This document shows, piece by piece, positions 15,365 through 24,420 of a stretch of DNA of 58,556 nucleotides (positions within the stretch are counted from its first letter, which is position 1; every line of letters starts with the position of its first letter). The notes under the pieces are model-generated. The model searched no databases. It was not told where the DNA came from and saw only the letters and a program-made list of their open reading frames with translations. This DNA comes from an uncultured Clostridia bacterium (lineage in GTDB: Bacteria; Bacillota; Clostridia; Christensenellales; Aristaeellaceae): contig CAKTUU010000011.1 in the NCBI GenBank assembly GCA_934621505.1, positions 1-58,556 of the forward strand, in the 5' to 3' direction. The position numbers and the translations under genes are program-made.

Positions 15365-16199
15365 TGTTTGCGGGCGCGCCAATGTCTTCCATTCCTGTAA
15401 CAAACAATCGGTTTTTCATTTGATGCTGGGTAATCACTTCCGTTATGCCGCCCTGCCGGGAATCAATGGCCAGCAGCACCCCGTAGCGCCCCTCCAGCCC
15501 TGCCCCGCTGATGCGCGCCATGGCCTGCCGCTGGCTTCCCTCCGGGCAGGCATAGGCCAGCACCGGCAGCAGTTCTCCCTCGGAAAACGGTTCCCTGCCC
15601 ATGCTTCTGATTCGCTGGGAACGGTCGCCCCAGCGGGCCGCGTACCACAGGTAGGGTCCCAGGGCCAGCAAGCCCCAGTTGACCGTTCCATGCCATGCCC
15701 CGTACAGGCCAAGCGCCACCATACAGGCCCCCAGCGTATAGCCAAAGACCATGAACGCCCTGCGGCAGGCGTGTTCCCAGCCAAAACGTCTCATCAGAGC
15801 CGTCAGCACCCGCGCCCCGTCCAGGGGCCAGGCGGGCAGGCAGTTTACCACCAGCAGGGACAGATTGGTTTGCAGCAGGGCGTACACAAACAGGGTATTG
15901 GGCAGAACCCGCAGGCACAGCCAGACCCCCAGTCCGCTGGCCAGAATGCCGGAGGCGGCAATGATTGCCTGACGGATGGGGCTCAGTTTTTCATAATCCC
16001 TAGCATGGGCCATTCCGCCAAAGGGGGTCAGTTCCACCAGACAGCTGGTAACGCCGCACAGCGCCATGGCCAGCAGGTGGGCTCCCTCGTGCCATAGCAG
16101 GGCTGCCGCGGCGGCCAGCGCCGCGTGGCTGTCCGCAAACACAAAGGCCAGCGCCAGCAGCGCCGCGCCCGCCGGGTGGATTTTTACACGCAGCTTCAT
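15342..16199 (-). CDS. spoIVFB: SpoIVFB-like intramembrane metalloprotease (site-2 protease)
   Basis: A 285-residue M50-family membrane protease. The zinc site HEGAH (HExxH) lies in an early helix, and the third ligand is in NCLPAWPLDGAR (the N-x2-P-x4-D-G motif). It has about five or six helices and a short cytoplasmic C-terminal domain, consistent with a CBS-like region. In Bacillus, SpoIVFB in the outer forespore membrane cleaves pro-sigma-K in the mother cell. Three bases separate it from the SpoIVFA-like gene upstream, as in Bacillus spoIVF. That neighbour makes the sporulation role likely rather than a general S2P. No pro-sigma-K gene is in the window. Confidence 0.85.
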   Translation of the reverse strand: MKLRVKIHPAGAALLALAFVFADSHAALAAAAALLWHEGAHLLAMALCGVTSCLVELTPFGGMAHARDYEKLSPIRQAIIAASGILASGLGVWLCLRVLPNTLFVYALLQTNLSLLVVNCLPAWPLDGARVLTALMRRFGWEHACRRAFMVFGYTLGACMVALGLYGAWHGTVNWGLLALGPYLWYAARWGDRSQRIRSMGREPFSEGELLPVLAYACPEGSQRQAMARISGAGLEGRYGVLLAIDSRQGGITEVITQHQMKNRLFVTGMEDIGAPANMDKAAGI

Positions 16200-16202
16200 C
16201 GC

Positions 16203-16880
16203 CTATTCATCCAGCGGCATCAGCCGTCCCCTGGGGTCGATGGACCGGCCGTCCCGCCTCAGCTCAAAGGCCAGAGGCTTCCCCTCCAAGACCCGGGCGA
16301 AAATCTGTCCGGAGGCCACGCTGTCTCCCTCCTGCACAAAGCATTCCGCCAGGTTGCCATAAACGGTTTCCACGCCGTTCTCATGCCGGATGCGCACAAT
16401 GCGCTCCTCATCCAGTCCGTGGGCCACGCTCATCACCTGACCGTCCGCGGCGCAGCGCACGTCCGCCACGTCGGTCTGCCATTCCACATACGGCTCCGTT
16501 TGCGACCAGGCATGCACCGTCTGTCCGGCGGCCGGAGCAAACACCATCAGGCTGTCCTTCTGGTTCCATACCGCCTGCACGCTTTCCGGCAGCCAGCCGC
16601 CCACAAAGCTAAGCTGGCCAAGGCTTTCATCCCACTGCATATTTGCGCTGGCCTTCAACGCGGAAAACACGCTTTGAGCCTGCGGAGCGGATGCGCCGCG
16701 CACCGCCAGCACCGTCAGAAAAAGCGCACCCACCACGGCCAGATCCCGAATCAGCCGGTCCGCGCGCAAAAGGGCCATGCCTCTTTTGGACGGAACAGGC
16801 ACAGGCTTTTCCCGCTGCTCCGCCGTTTCCTGAAGGTTTTTTCGGGTTCGCAGCTTGATGCTCTTTAATTCCGTATTCAA
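16203..16880 (-). CDS. spoIVFA: SpoIVFA-like protein with LytM/M23 domain
   Basis: A 225-residue protein: basic cytoplasmic N-terminus, one membrane segment (near DLAVVGALFLTVLAVRG), then an extracytoplasmic region ending in an M23/LytM-like fold (GQVMSVAHGLDEERIVRIRHENGVETVYGNLAECFVQEGD split over about residues 150-190). The canonical M23 metal ligands HxxxD and HxH are not intact, as in SpoIVFA, which regulates rather than cuts. It lies directly before spoIVFB. I chose the TTG at 16878-16880 because GGGGAGGGGA is six bases upstream; the next in-frame ATG (MALLRAD) would remove the basic N-terminus. The Shine-Dalgarno lies inside a terminator-like hairpin (16887-16922). Confidence 0.72.
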   Translation of the reverse strand: MNTELKSIKLRTRKNLQETAEQREKPVPVPSKRGMALLRADRLIRDLAVVGALFLTVLAVRGASAPQAQSVFSALKASANMQWDESLGQLSFVGGWLPESVQAVWNQKDSLMVFAPAAGQTVHAWSQTEPYVEWQTDVADVRCAADGQVMSVAHGLDEERIVRIRHENGVETVYGNLAECFVQEGDSVASGQIFARVLEGKPLAFELRRDGRSIDPRGRLMPLDE

Positions 16881-16886
16881 AAAAAT

Positions 16887-16922
16887 CCCCTCCCCTGCAT
16901 GAAAACCTATGCGGGGAAGGGG
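16887..16922 (-). promoter_or_regulatory. Terminator-like hairpin overlapping the spoIVFA ribosome-binding site
   Basis: A 14-bp stem with one mismatch and one G-T pair (16887-16900 with 16909-16922), followed on the minus strand by ATTTTTTT. The 3' arm is the Shine-Dalgarno of the next gene and the U-tract touches its TTG start. It may act as terminator, attenuator or translation switch between the 68-residue gene and spoIVFA. Confidence 0.6.
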
Positions 16923-16932
16923 GAAAAAAGTC

Positions 16933-17139
16933 CTAGTTCTGCTTTTCAAAGGTTACGGTTTGCCCTTTCAGCGAAATTTTGCCAACCCGCCAGCCAGCAG
17001 CCAGCAATTCCCTTTTGGCATTCAAAAAGGAATGATCGATGGGCAGGCCGCAGATCTGGGCAATCTGGTCAAAGGACAAAATCAGCCTTTCGCCGGGTTG
17101 GTCCTGCACATAGCGCCATAGAGGATCAAACTTGCTCAT
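16933..17139 (-). CDS. Small DUF7662-like protein
   Basis: A 68-residue protein. It starts SKFDPLWRYV and continues with a segment ILSFDQIAQICGLPI, then FLNAKRELLAAGW and KGQTVTFEK. This order resembles DUF7662 proteins (Y-D-P-L-x-x-F/Y-L, a T/S-F-x-E/Q-I-E-x-I-x-G segment, then a strand), which are small, uncharacterised and common as solitary proteins; the match is by eye. It overlaps the ynbB-like gene by four bases (stop of one in the start of the other), so they are translationally coupled. Nothing indicates secretion. Confidence 0.6.
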   Translation of the reverse strand: MSKFDPLWRYVQDQPGERLILSFDQIAQICGLPIDHSFLNAKRELLAAGWRVGKISLKGQTVTFEKQN

Positions 17140-18365
17140 AGCAGCCCCTTTTTCCTCATGTATTCAAAGGTGCGGATCAGCGCCAGCTTGCCGTGGCTGT
17201 AGGTGAGCCCTCCCTGAAGAAATACGGTATAGGGCTCCCGCATGGGCGCGTCGGCGCTTAATTCAATGGACGCGCCGCTGACAAACGTGCCCGCCGCCAT
17301 GATGACCTGATGCTGATAGCCGGGCATATCCCAGGGTTCCGGCAAAGCCATGCTGTCGATGGGCGACGCCATCTGAATGCCCTGACAGAAGGCAATCAGC
17401 CGCTCTGGGGTGCCCAGTTCCAGCGCCTGAATGATGTCCGTGCGCGGCGCGTCGGAAGCGGGGGTGCTGCGCATGTGCAAATCCTCGCAAATAGCCGCCG
17501 CCAGCACGGATGTTTTCACCGCCTGGGCCACCACATGCGGGGCCATAAACAAGCCCTGATAGAAGGGCTGATAGCTGCCCGCGTAGCTGCCCACCTCCCG
17601 GCCGATTCCCGGGGCGGTCAAGCGGTAGCTGATGCGTTCAATCAGGTCCTCCCGACCTACAATGTAGCCGCCGGTGGGGGCCAGTCCGCCGCCCGGGTTT
17701 TTGATCAGGCTGCCCACGCACACATCCGCGCCAAACTGGGAGGGTTCCTTCTCGCACACAAATTCGCCGTAGCAGTTATCCACCATCAGGCAGCACTGGG
17801 GAAAATCCCGGTGAAGCATCTCCGCCAGAGGGGCGAAATCCTGGGGCATCAGGCTGGGCCGGGAGGAATAGCCCCGGCTGCGCTGCACGGCCACCACCCG
17901 GGTGGTCGGCTTCATGGCGGCGCGTATGCCGTCCAGATCCAGTTTGCCGTCCTTCATTTCCACCTGAGTATAGCTGACGCCCATTTCCCGCAGGGAGCCG
18001 GGCGCGCATTCCCGCACGCCGATGACGTCCTCCAGGGTGTCATAGGGACCGCCGGAGGCGTACATCAATTCGTCGCCGGGCCTCAGCAGCCCAAACAGGC
18101 ACATGCTCAGGGCATGGGTGCCGCTGGCGATCTGCGGCCGCACAATGGCCGCGTCCGCCTGAAACAGATCAGCGAACAGCTTTTCCAGAGTATCCCGGCC
18201 CACATCGTCATAGCCGTATCCGGTGGTAGGCGCAAAATGGCGGGCCGCTACCTGATGGCTTTGCAGGGCGTTCAGCACTTTTTCGGTATTATACAGCGCA
18301 ATCTCGTCGATGCGCTCAAACATGGGCTGGCAGCGTTTTTCCGCCTGGCGGATGATGTCCTTCAT
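17136..18365 (-). CDS. ynbB: YnbB-type PLP enzyme (methionine gamma-lyase family / aluminium-resistance protein)
   Basis: A 409-residue fold-type I pyridoxal-phosphate enzyme of the Met_gamma_lyase/aluminium-resistance family (PF06838). Visible marks are QIASGTHALS for cofactor phosphate binding, VDNCYGEF with the ring-stacking Asp region, and SLIKNPGGGLAPTGGY holding the Schiff-base lysine. The exact reaction is not known; a carbon-sulfur lyase activity is presumed. The start is the ATG that overlaps the miaA stop (ATGA); an in-frame ATG 21 bases further upstream has no ribosome site. The miaA-ynbB neighbourhood is conserved in Firmicutes. Confidence 0.85.
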   Translation of the reverse strand: MKDIIRQAEKRCQPMFERIDEIALYNTEKVLNALQSHQVAARHFAPTTGYGYDDVGRDTLEKLFADLFQADAAIVRPQIASGTHALSMCLFGLLRPGDELMYASGGPYDTLEDVIGVRECAPGSLREMGVSYTQVEMKDGKLDLDGIRAAMKPTTRVVAVQRSRGYSSRPSLMPQDFAPLAEMLHRDFPQCCLMVDNCYGEFVCEKEPSQFGADVCVGSLIKNPGGGLAPTGGYIVGREDLIERISYRLTAPGIGREVGSYAGSYQPFYQGLFMAPHVVAQAVKTSVLAAAICEDLHMRSTPASDAPRTDIIQALELGTPERLIAFCQGIQMASPIDSMALPEPWDMPGYQHQVIMAAGTFVSGASIELSADAPMREPYTVFLQGGLTYSHGKLALIRTFEYMRKKGLL

Positions 18366-19294
18366 GGTTTGTCCTGTCCTTTCCAAAATGCGTTAATCTG
18401 TTCCATGGCCTGAGCAAGCAAATCCCCCTCCGGGGACAGCCAGCGGGTTTCAGGCTCCGCCCGCAGCCAGGTATTTTGCCGTTTGGCGTAGTGGCGGGTA
18501 TGAATGATCACGTCCCACAGGGCCTGCTCCACCGGCTGGCCCCGGGTAATAACGGGCGTCAGTTCCTTATAGCCGATGCCCTGCATGGACTGACAATCCG
18601 GCGCAACGCCGCTGTCCAGCAGGGCCCGCACCTCGTCCAGCAGGCCCGCGTCCAGCATGGCCCGGGCCCGTTTTTCCAGCCGGGCGTACAGCCGGTCCCG
18701 GGGCATGTCGATGGCCAGCGGCAAAACCTCAAAGGGACCTTTGGCAGCACTCTGGTTTTGCTGGCTCAATGGTTTGCCCGTCAATTCATACACCTCAATG
18801 GCGCGAATCACCCGGCGGATGTCGTTGGGGTGCAGCCGTTCGGCGGTTTGAGGGTCTACTCTGGACAGCCGCTCATGCAGCCGCTGTTTTCCATCCGGCT
18901 CCATGGCCAGCTGGTTCAGCCTCCGCCGCAGGTCCTCATCGCTGCCAGCGCCGCCCAGCTCCATCCCATGCATCAGCGCCTTCAGGTACAGACCGGTTCC
19001 GCCCACCAGCATGGGCAGCTTGCCCCTTTGCAGAATCTGCCGAATCACCGCTTCCCCATCCCGGGCGTAGTCAGCCACGGCATACGCCGCAGTCGGTTCC
19101 AGAATATCCAGCATGTGATGAGGAATCCGCGCCTGCTCCTGCAGAGTGGGCTTGGCCGTGCCAATGTCCATGCGCCGGTAAATCTGCATGGAATCCATGC
19201 AGACGATCTCCGCGTCCAGCTCCCGGGCCAGCGACAGGGCCAGCTCGCTTTTGCCGCTGGCGGTAGCGCCGGTGATAGCCAATACTTTCGGCAA
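18362..19294 (-). CDS. miaA: tRNA dimethylallyltransferase
   Basis: A 310-residue enzyme that transfers the dimethylallyl group to N6 of A37 in tRNAs reading UNN codons. The P-loop is ITGATASGKSELAL, followed by VCMDSMQIYRRMDIGTAKP (substrate Asp/Ser and tRNA/DMAPP contacts), PHHMLDI, and PMLVGGTGLYLKALM. Length is normal. Its product is the substrate of MiaB, encoded about 5 kb upstream on the same strand. It overlaps the ynbB-like gene by four bases and follows mutL by 12 bases, the mutS-mutL-miaA order seen in many Firmicutes. Confidence 0.95.
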   Translation of the reverse strand: MPKVLAITGATASGKSELALSLARELDAEIVCMDSMQIYRRMDIGTAKPTLQEQARIPHHMLDILEPTAAYAVADYARDGEAVIRQILQRGKLPMLVGGTGLYLKALMHGMELGGAGSDEDLRRRLNQLAMEPDGKQRLHERLSRVDPQTAERLHPNDIRRVIRAIEVYELTGKPLSQQNQSAAKGPFEVLPLAIDMPRDRLYARLEKRARAMLDAGLLDEVRALLDSGVAPDCQSMQGIGYKELTPVITRGQPVEQALWDVIIHTRHYAKRQNTWLRAEPETRWLSPEGDLLAQAMEQINAFWKGQDKP

Positions 19295-19306
19295 AGCAGT
19301 CGCTCC

Positions 19307-21316
19307 TTACTGAATGCGTTTAAAGCGCTTTTCCAGCGCGTAACGGGTAAACTCGGTCACAATGGGCCGTCCATGAGGACAGTTGGGCATGGAATCGCTT
19401 TGCAGCATTTCCTTCAAAAAGCCCTCCATCTGCTGGCGGTTCAATTTGTCGCCGCCTTTAATGGCGTGTTTGCAGGCCATCTGGGCCACCCGGCGCTGAA
19501 TCATTTCCCGGGTGGCCTGCCCCCGGCCCGCCTGGCATTCGCTAAGGGCCTCCATCAGCAGTTCCCGGGGCGAGTCTTTCTGTCCAAACAGGGTGGGTAC
19601 GGCGCGAATGGCCACGCAGGTTTCGTCAAAGGGTTCCACCTCAAAGCCCGCGTCCGCCAGCAGCGGCGCGTATTCCTGCACCTGGGCGATATCATAGGCC
19701 GTCAGCCGCACCAGCTGGGGCGACAGCAGCTTTTGGGAAACGCGCTGTGTTTCATACAGCTTGATGAAGCGGTCGTATAAAATACGCTCATGGGCCGCGT
19801 GCTGGTCCACCAGTAGCAGCCGGTCCCCTGCTTCAAAAATCCAGTAGGTATCAAACACCACGCCCACCAGCCGAAGGGGCGTTTTCTCCTGCTGCGGCAA
19901 GGCGATTTGCTCCTGCAGCACCGGCTCAGGGGCCGAAACGGGCTGCTTAGCTACAGGCGGCCGACTGGCAGGCTCAATGGGCCTCGTCTTTTCCGGAGTC
20001 TGCGGCCTTTGCAGCATCACGGCGCTGACAGAGGCTGGTACCGCGGATTCACGGGCCGTCACGTTTGCTTCTCTGGCCGGGATGACCACAGGCTTTAGCT
20101 GGCGCACCGCCTGTTCCAGCGAACTCTCCGTTTCGGCGGCGTTCGGGCCGGCAGCCGGCTCTTTGTCCGAAGCAGGCGCTTGCGTTTGCACAGCGGGCCG
20201 CTCCGGTTGGCTCTCCGCCGCGGCGGTTTCTTCTTCCGGCTGTTTCAGCTTTACCACGTCAAAGCGTCTTTCCAGTGAGGCCGCCGACGGCTGGTTTTGA
20301 GATGGCCGGGTCAGGGCCCCGGACAGGCTGTCCGCCTGAATGGCGTCCCTGACCAGCGCTTCCACCGCCGCCGATACCCCCGGCTCGTTCTGGAAGCGCA
20401 CCTCCAGCTTGTTGGGATGCACATTCACATCCACCTGCTGATAGGGCATATCCAGATACAGGGCGCACATGGGAAAGCGGCCGATCGTTACCCGGCCCTG
20501 GCAGCCGTTTTCCACCGCCCGGCTTAAAAGCCCGCTGCGGAAATAACGGCCGTTGACAAAAAAGCTCTGCTGCTGGCGGTTGCCTCGGGACAGCTCCCCT
20601 ATGCCCACATAGCCGTTTAACACCACGCCGTTCATATGCCCCTTCACCTTTTTCATCTGCTTCAAAGCGTCGCGGCCATAGATGCAGAACAGGGCGGATT
20701 CCAGGCTGCCATCCCCGGAGGAATGATACATGGTTTTGCCGTTTGCCACAAACCGGAAGGAGATATCCGGGTGGGACAGAATCAGCCGCAGCATGTAATC
20801 CGAAACGGCGGTGGTTTCCACCGCCGGCTTCTTTAAAAATTTCAGCCGCACAGGGGCGTTGGCAAACAGCTTTTCCACCACAATGGCGGTGCCTACCGGG
20901 GACGCGGCCTGACGAATATCGATAAACTCCCCCGCCTCCACCACCGCCCGGGTGCCAAAATCCGCCTCGCCGGTACGGGTGGTGCAGGTTACCCGGGCCA
21001 CCGCGGCAATGGACGCCAGCGCCTCGCCCCGAAAGCCCAGGGTACGAATATCATACAAATCCTCGGCCTTGGAAATTTTGCTGGTGGCGTGGCGCTCAAA
21101 GGCCAGACGAATCTGCTCGGCGGGAATGCCCCTGCCGTTGTCGCTGACCCGCAGATATTCGATGCCGCCTTCCCGCAGCTCCACGGTAATGTTTTTGGCT
21201 CCCGCGTCTATGCTGTTTTCCACCAGTTCCTTCACCGCGGACGCGGGGCGCTCCACCACCTCCCCCGCGGCAATTTGACCGATGATTTCATTGGGCAGCT
21301 TGTGAATGGCAGCCAT
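19307..21316 (-). CDS. mutL: DNA mismatch repair protein MutL (endonuclease type)
   Basis: A 669-residue GHKL ATPase that links MutS mismatch recognition to downstream repair. N-terminal ATP-site motifs are QIAAGEVVERPASAVKELV, SDNGRGI and LGFRGEAL. A variable linker rich in Pro, Gln and Glu spans about residues 340-480. The C-terminal domain has DQHAAHERILYDRF (the D-Q-H-A-x2-E-R nicking-endonuclease motif), ACKHAIKGGD and CPHGRP, so this is the MutH-independent, endonuclease type. AAGGAGGAAGC precedes the ATG, nine bases after mutS. Confidence 0.96.
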   Translation of the reverse strand: MAAIHKLPNEIIGQIAAGEVVERPASAVKELVENSIDAGAKNITVELREGGIEYLRVSDNGRGIPAEQIRLAFERHATSKISKAEDLYDIRTLGFRGEALASIAAVARVTCTTRTGEADFGTRAVVEAGEFIDIRQAASPVGTAIVVEKLFANAPVRLKFLKKPAVETTAVSDYMLRLILSHPDISFRFVANGKTMYHSSGDGSLESALFCIYGRDALKQMKKVKGHMNGVVLNGYVGIGELSRGNRQQQSFFVNGRYFRSGLLSRAVENGCQGRVTIGRFPMCALYLDMPYQQVDVNVHPNKLEVRFQNEPGVSAAVEALVRDAIQADSLSGALTRPSQNQPSAASLERRFDVVKLKQPEEETAAAESQPERPAVQTQAPASDKEPAAGPNAAETESSLEQAVRQLKPVVIPAREANVTARESAVPASVSAVMLQRPQTPEKTRPIEPASRPPVAKQPVSAPEPVLQEQIALPQQEKTPLRLVGVVFDTYWIFEAGDRLLLVDQHAAHERILYDRFIKLYETQRVSQKLLSPQLVRLTAYDIAQVQEYAPLLADAGFEVEPFDETCVAIRAVPTLFGQKDSPRELLMEALSECQAGRGQATREMIQRRVAQMACKHAIKGGDKLNRQQMEGFLKEMLQSDSMPNCPHGRPIVTEFTRYALEKRFKRIQ

Positions 21317-21325
21317 GCTTCCTCC

Positions 21326-23926
21326 TTACAGCTTGCGTGCTTTTTCCCGAATGCGGAACAGGATGTTCAGCGCGTCCATGGGCGTGATGGACAGCACATC
21401 CAGGTTTTGAATTTCCTCAATCAGGTCGTCCTGGGCCATATGGAACAAATCCACCTGCCTGTTTTCCTTCTTTTTCTTTTCCAGAATATTGGAGGAAATG
21501 GTTTCCTGATTAATATCGCTGACCTCCAGCCGGGCCTGAATTTCGTGGGCGCGGGCCACCACCGGCGCGGGAATGCCCGCCAGGCGGGCCACATGCACGC
21601 CGTAGCTTTTATCCGCGCCGCCGGGAATGATTTTGCGCAGGAAAATCACGTCCTCGCCATGCTCCATGACGGTGATGCAGTAATTCTTCACCCCGGGGAA
21701 CCGGCCCTCCAGCTCGCTGAGTTCATGATAATGGGTGGCGAACAGGGTCTTCGCACCGATTTTCTTTGGGTCCAGCAGATACTCCACCACGGCCCACGCA
21801 ATGGCCAGACCGTCAAAGGTGCTGGTGCCCCGGCCGATTTCATCCAGAATGACCAGCGATTTGGCGGTAGCGCCGCGCAATATGGCGGCGGTTTCCGTCA
21901 TTTCCACCATAAAGGTGCTTTGTCCCCCCGCCAGATCGTCCGACGCGCCGATGCGGGTAAAAATACGGTCGCACAGGCTGATGTTGGCCTCCATGGCGGG
22001 TACAAAGCTGCCGATATGGGCCATCAGGGTGATAATGGCCACCTGACGCATATAGGTGCTTTTACCGGCCATATTGGGACCTGTGATAATCAGCATCCGG
22101 TTGTCGCCGGTATCCATGGTCACGTCGTTGGGCACAAACGCGCCGTCGGTCACCGTGCGTTCCACAATGGGATGGCGGCCCTCGATAATGTGCAGTTCTC
22201 CCATTTCGTTCAGGGTGGGCTTTACATAGTCGTATTCCCTTGCCACTGTAGCCAGCGACAGCAGCGCGTCCGCCGTTTTCAGCGCCAGGGCGTTTTGCTG
22301 AATGGCCCCGATTTCGGCGGCAATGGCGTTTCTTACCTCGCCAAACAGGGTAGCTTCCAGCGCCAGCGACATCTGCTGGGCGTTGACGATTTTGCGTTCA
22401 ATTTCCTGCAATTCCGGGGTTACAAACCTTTCGGCGTTGGCCAGGGTCTGGCGGCGGGTATAGCGCAGGGGCACCAGATTCAGGTTGCTCTTGGTTACCT
22501 CGATATAGTAGCCGAATACCCGGTTGTATTGGATGCGCAGGTTTTTGATGCCTGTTTCCTGACGCTCGGCGGCCTCCATATCCAGAATCCATTGCTTGCC
22601 GTTGACCATGGCCTCCCGGTATTCGTCCAGTTCGGCGCTGTAGCCGTCCCGAATCACATTGCCATCGGAAAGCAAAATGGGCGCGTCCGGGTTAATGGCC
22701 CGCTCCAGCAGGTCGCACAGGCTGTCCAGAGGCGACATGGTATGGGCCAGCGCCTGAACCGGCACGCTGTCAAAGCCGGACAGCAGCTGCTTGACCGGCG
22801 CTACCGCCTGCAAAGACCGCAGCAGCGCCAGACAGTCCCGGGCCGTCAGGCTGTTGTAGCTGATTTTACCCAGCAGCCGTTCCATATCCGCCACGGTTTC
22901 CAGGGACTGTCCCACTTCCTCGGCCTGCATATAGTTGTCCTTCAGGGCCTCCACCGCGTCCAGACGGGTCTGAATGGCCTGCCGGTCAATCATGGGGTTT
23001 TCCACCCAGGACCGCAGCAGGCGGGCCCCCATAGCGGTGCGTGTCTTGTCCAGCAGCCACAGCAGCGACCCGCGCCGCTCGCCGGAGCGCAGACTTTCGG
23101 TCAGTTCCAGATTGCGGCGGGTCATGCGGTCCAGAAACATGGTCTGGGAGCCCTGATAAATGGTCAGCTGGGTAATGTGGCTCAGGGCGTTGCGCTGGGT
23201 ATCGCTCAGGTAGCTGAGCAGCGCGCCCGCCGCCTGATAGCGCTTTTCCCGCTCGTCCAGACCCAAAGCGCCCAGACTGCCCACCTGAAAGTGGTCCAAT
23301 ATGGCGTGTACGGCGTTTTTCTTCTGAAAGGCGCTGTCCGGCAGCTGGGAGCAGCTGATTTCCTCCACCAGATAAGGCTTCAGCTTATCCAGTGCGTTGG
23401 TGACGACTTCATGGGGGCGGATGCGCATCAGCTCATCCCGCAGGGTACGGTCGTAGTCCATCAGCTGATGCACAATCAATTCGCCGGTGCTTACGTCCGC
23501 ATAGGCCAGCGCGGCGGCCCGGCCGGAAAAAGCCACGCACAGCACATAGCTGGCGCTTTTTTCATCCAGCAGCGCCGGGTCCACCACCGTACCGGGGGTA
23601 ACGATGCGAATCACGCCCCGCTCCACCAGTCCCTTGCTCAGCGCCGGGTCGGTCAGCTGCTCGCAAATGGCCACCTTGTACCCTTTTTCAATCAGCCGGG
23701 CAATATAGGTGGAGGCGGCGTGATAGGGCACGCCGCACATGGGCGCGCGCTCGTCCAGCCCGCAGTCCTTGCCGGTAAGGGTCAGTTCCAACTCCTTGGA
23801 AGCCAGCTGAGCGTCCTCGTAAAACATTTCGTAAAAATCGCCCAGGCGAAAAAACAAAATGCAATCCGGGTACTGACGCTTCTGGTCCAAATACTGCTGC
23901 ATCATGGGGGTGACTGTGCCTGCCAA
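21326..23926 (-). CDS. mutS: DNA mismatch recognition ATPase MutS
   Basis: An 866-residue mismatch sensor. The N-terminal mismatch-binding domain has FFRLGDFYEMFYEDA (the F-x-E reading element is within DFYEMF). The ATPase has Walker A TGPNMAGKSTYMRQ, Walker B LVILDEIGRGTSTFDGLA and ATHYHELSEL. It begins at a TTG codon (23924-23926): the N-terminal M-A-G-x-T-P-M alignment with other MutS proteins supports this start and no upstream ATG fits. It is followed by mutL at nine bases. Short gap (75 bases) from the ylbF-like gene upstream. Confidence 0.96.
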   Translation of the reverse strand: MAGTVTPMMQQYLDQKRQYPDCILFFRLGDFYEMFYEDAQLASKELELTLTGKDCGLDERAPMCGVPYHAASTYIARLIEKGYKVAICEQLTDPALSKGLVERGVIRIVTPGTVVDPALLDEKSASYVLCVAFSGRAAALAYADVSTGELIVHQLMDYDRTLRDELMRIRPHEVVTNALDKLKPYLVEEISCSQLPDSAFQKKNAVHAILDHFQVGSLGALGLDEREKRYQAAGALLSYLSDTQRNALSHITQLTIYQGSQTMFLDRMTRRNLELTESLRSGERRGSLLWLLDKTRTAMGARLLRSWVENPMIDRQAIQTRLDAVEALKDNYMQAEEVGQSLETVADMERLLGKISYNSLTARDCLALLRSLQAVAPVKQLLSGFDSVPVQALAHTMSPLDSLCDLLERAINPDAPILLSDGNVIRDGYSAELDEYREAMVNGKQWILDMEAAERQETGIKNLRIQYNRVFGYYIEVTKSNLNLVPLRYTRRQTLANAERFVTPELQEIERKIVNAQQMSLALEATLFGEVRNAIAAEIGAIQQNALALKTADALLSLATVAREYDYVKPTLNEMGELHIIEGRHPIVERTVTDGAFVPNDVTMDTGDNRMLIITGPNMAGKSTYMRQVAIITLMAHIGSFVPAMEANISLCDRIFTRIGASDDLAGGQSTFMVEMTETAAILRGATAKSLVILDEIGRGTSTFDGLAIAWAVVEYLLDPKKIGAKTLFATHYHELSELEGRFPGVKNYCITVMEHGEDVIFLRKIIPGGADKSYGVHVARLAGIPAPVVARAHEIQARLEVSDINQETISSNILEKKKKENRQVDLFHMAQDDLIEEIQNLDVLSITPMDALNILFRIREKARKL

Positions 23927-24001
23927 AATCTGCCCGCCCCTTTCTCTGGTATAACGGCCTCATTCAAAAGGCCGCCGCTTTTATCAGGCGCGAAGGATCG
24001 A

Positions 24002-24412
24002 TCAATGATGGTGGCCGCATCCGCCGCCGCAGCTGGAGCAGGAGCCGGTGCAACCCTCGTGCTCGTCCTCGGTTTCGCCGGTCACCACTTCCCGGATGAT
24101 GCTGTTGACCTTTTTCATCATGGCGGTAAAAGCGTCGTTGGTGGTACGCATTTTGCTGATGACCGGGTTTTCGTCAATGGCATGCTCCACGTTTTCCAGT
24201 TCCTCGCCTGCCCTGGCCAGCTCGCCATGATCCAGATTGGGGTTGGACAGCAGGTTTTCCACAGCCTGACGCTTTTCGCTGTAGGCGGCAATCAGCTGGT
24301 TGGCCTTTTCATCCTTCAGAGCCTCCTGCTCGGCCAGCCGCATGGCGATATATTCGTCGCTTTCCAAAATGGCTTCCGCCAGCAGCTCCGCCTGATTCAG
24401 TACCTTTTCCAT
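24002..24412 (-). CDS. ylbF: YlbF/YmcA family regulator with Cys/His-rich tail
   Basis: A 136-residue helical Com_YlbF-domain protein (residues about 1-115). In Bacillus, YlbF, YmcA and YaaT form the Y-complex that supports RNase Y-dependent mRNA maturation, competence and sporulation; that complex has been reported to bind [4Fe-4S] clusters. Here the last 20 residues carry CTGSCSSCGGGCGHHH, four cysteines and three histidines, a clear metal-binding tail. It lies between miaB (8-base gap) and mutS. YlbF versus YmcA cannot be assigned firmly from sequence alone. Confidence 0.8.
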   Translation of the reverse strand: MEKVLNQAELLAEAILESDEYIAMRLAEQEALKDEKANQLIAAYSEKRQAVENLLSNPNLDHGELARAGEELENVEHAIDENPVISKMRTTNDAFTAMMKKVNSIIREVVTGETEDEHEGCTGSCSSCGGGCGHHH

Positions 24413-24420
24413 GTTTTATC

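Noticed and set aside
23950..23990. Small hairpin before mutS (GGCCT/AGGCC)
   Set aside because: Short stem without a U-tract inside a continuous gene train; not a credible terminator.
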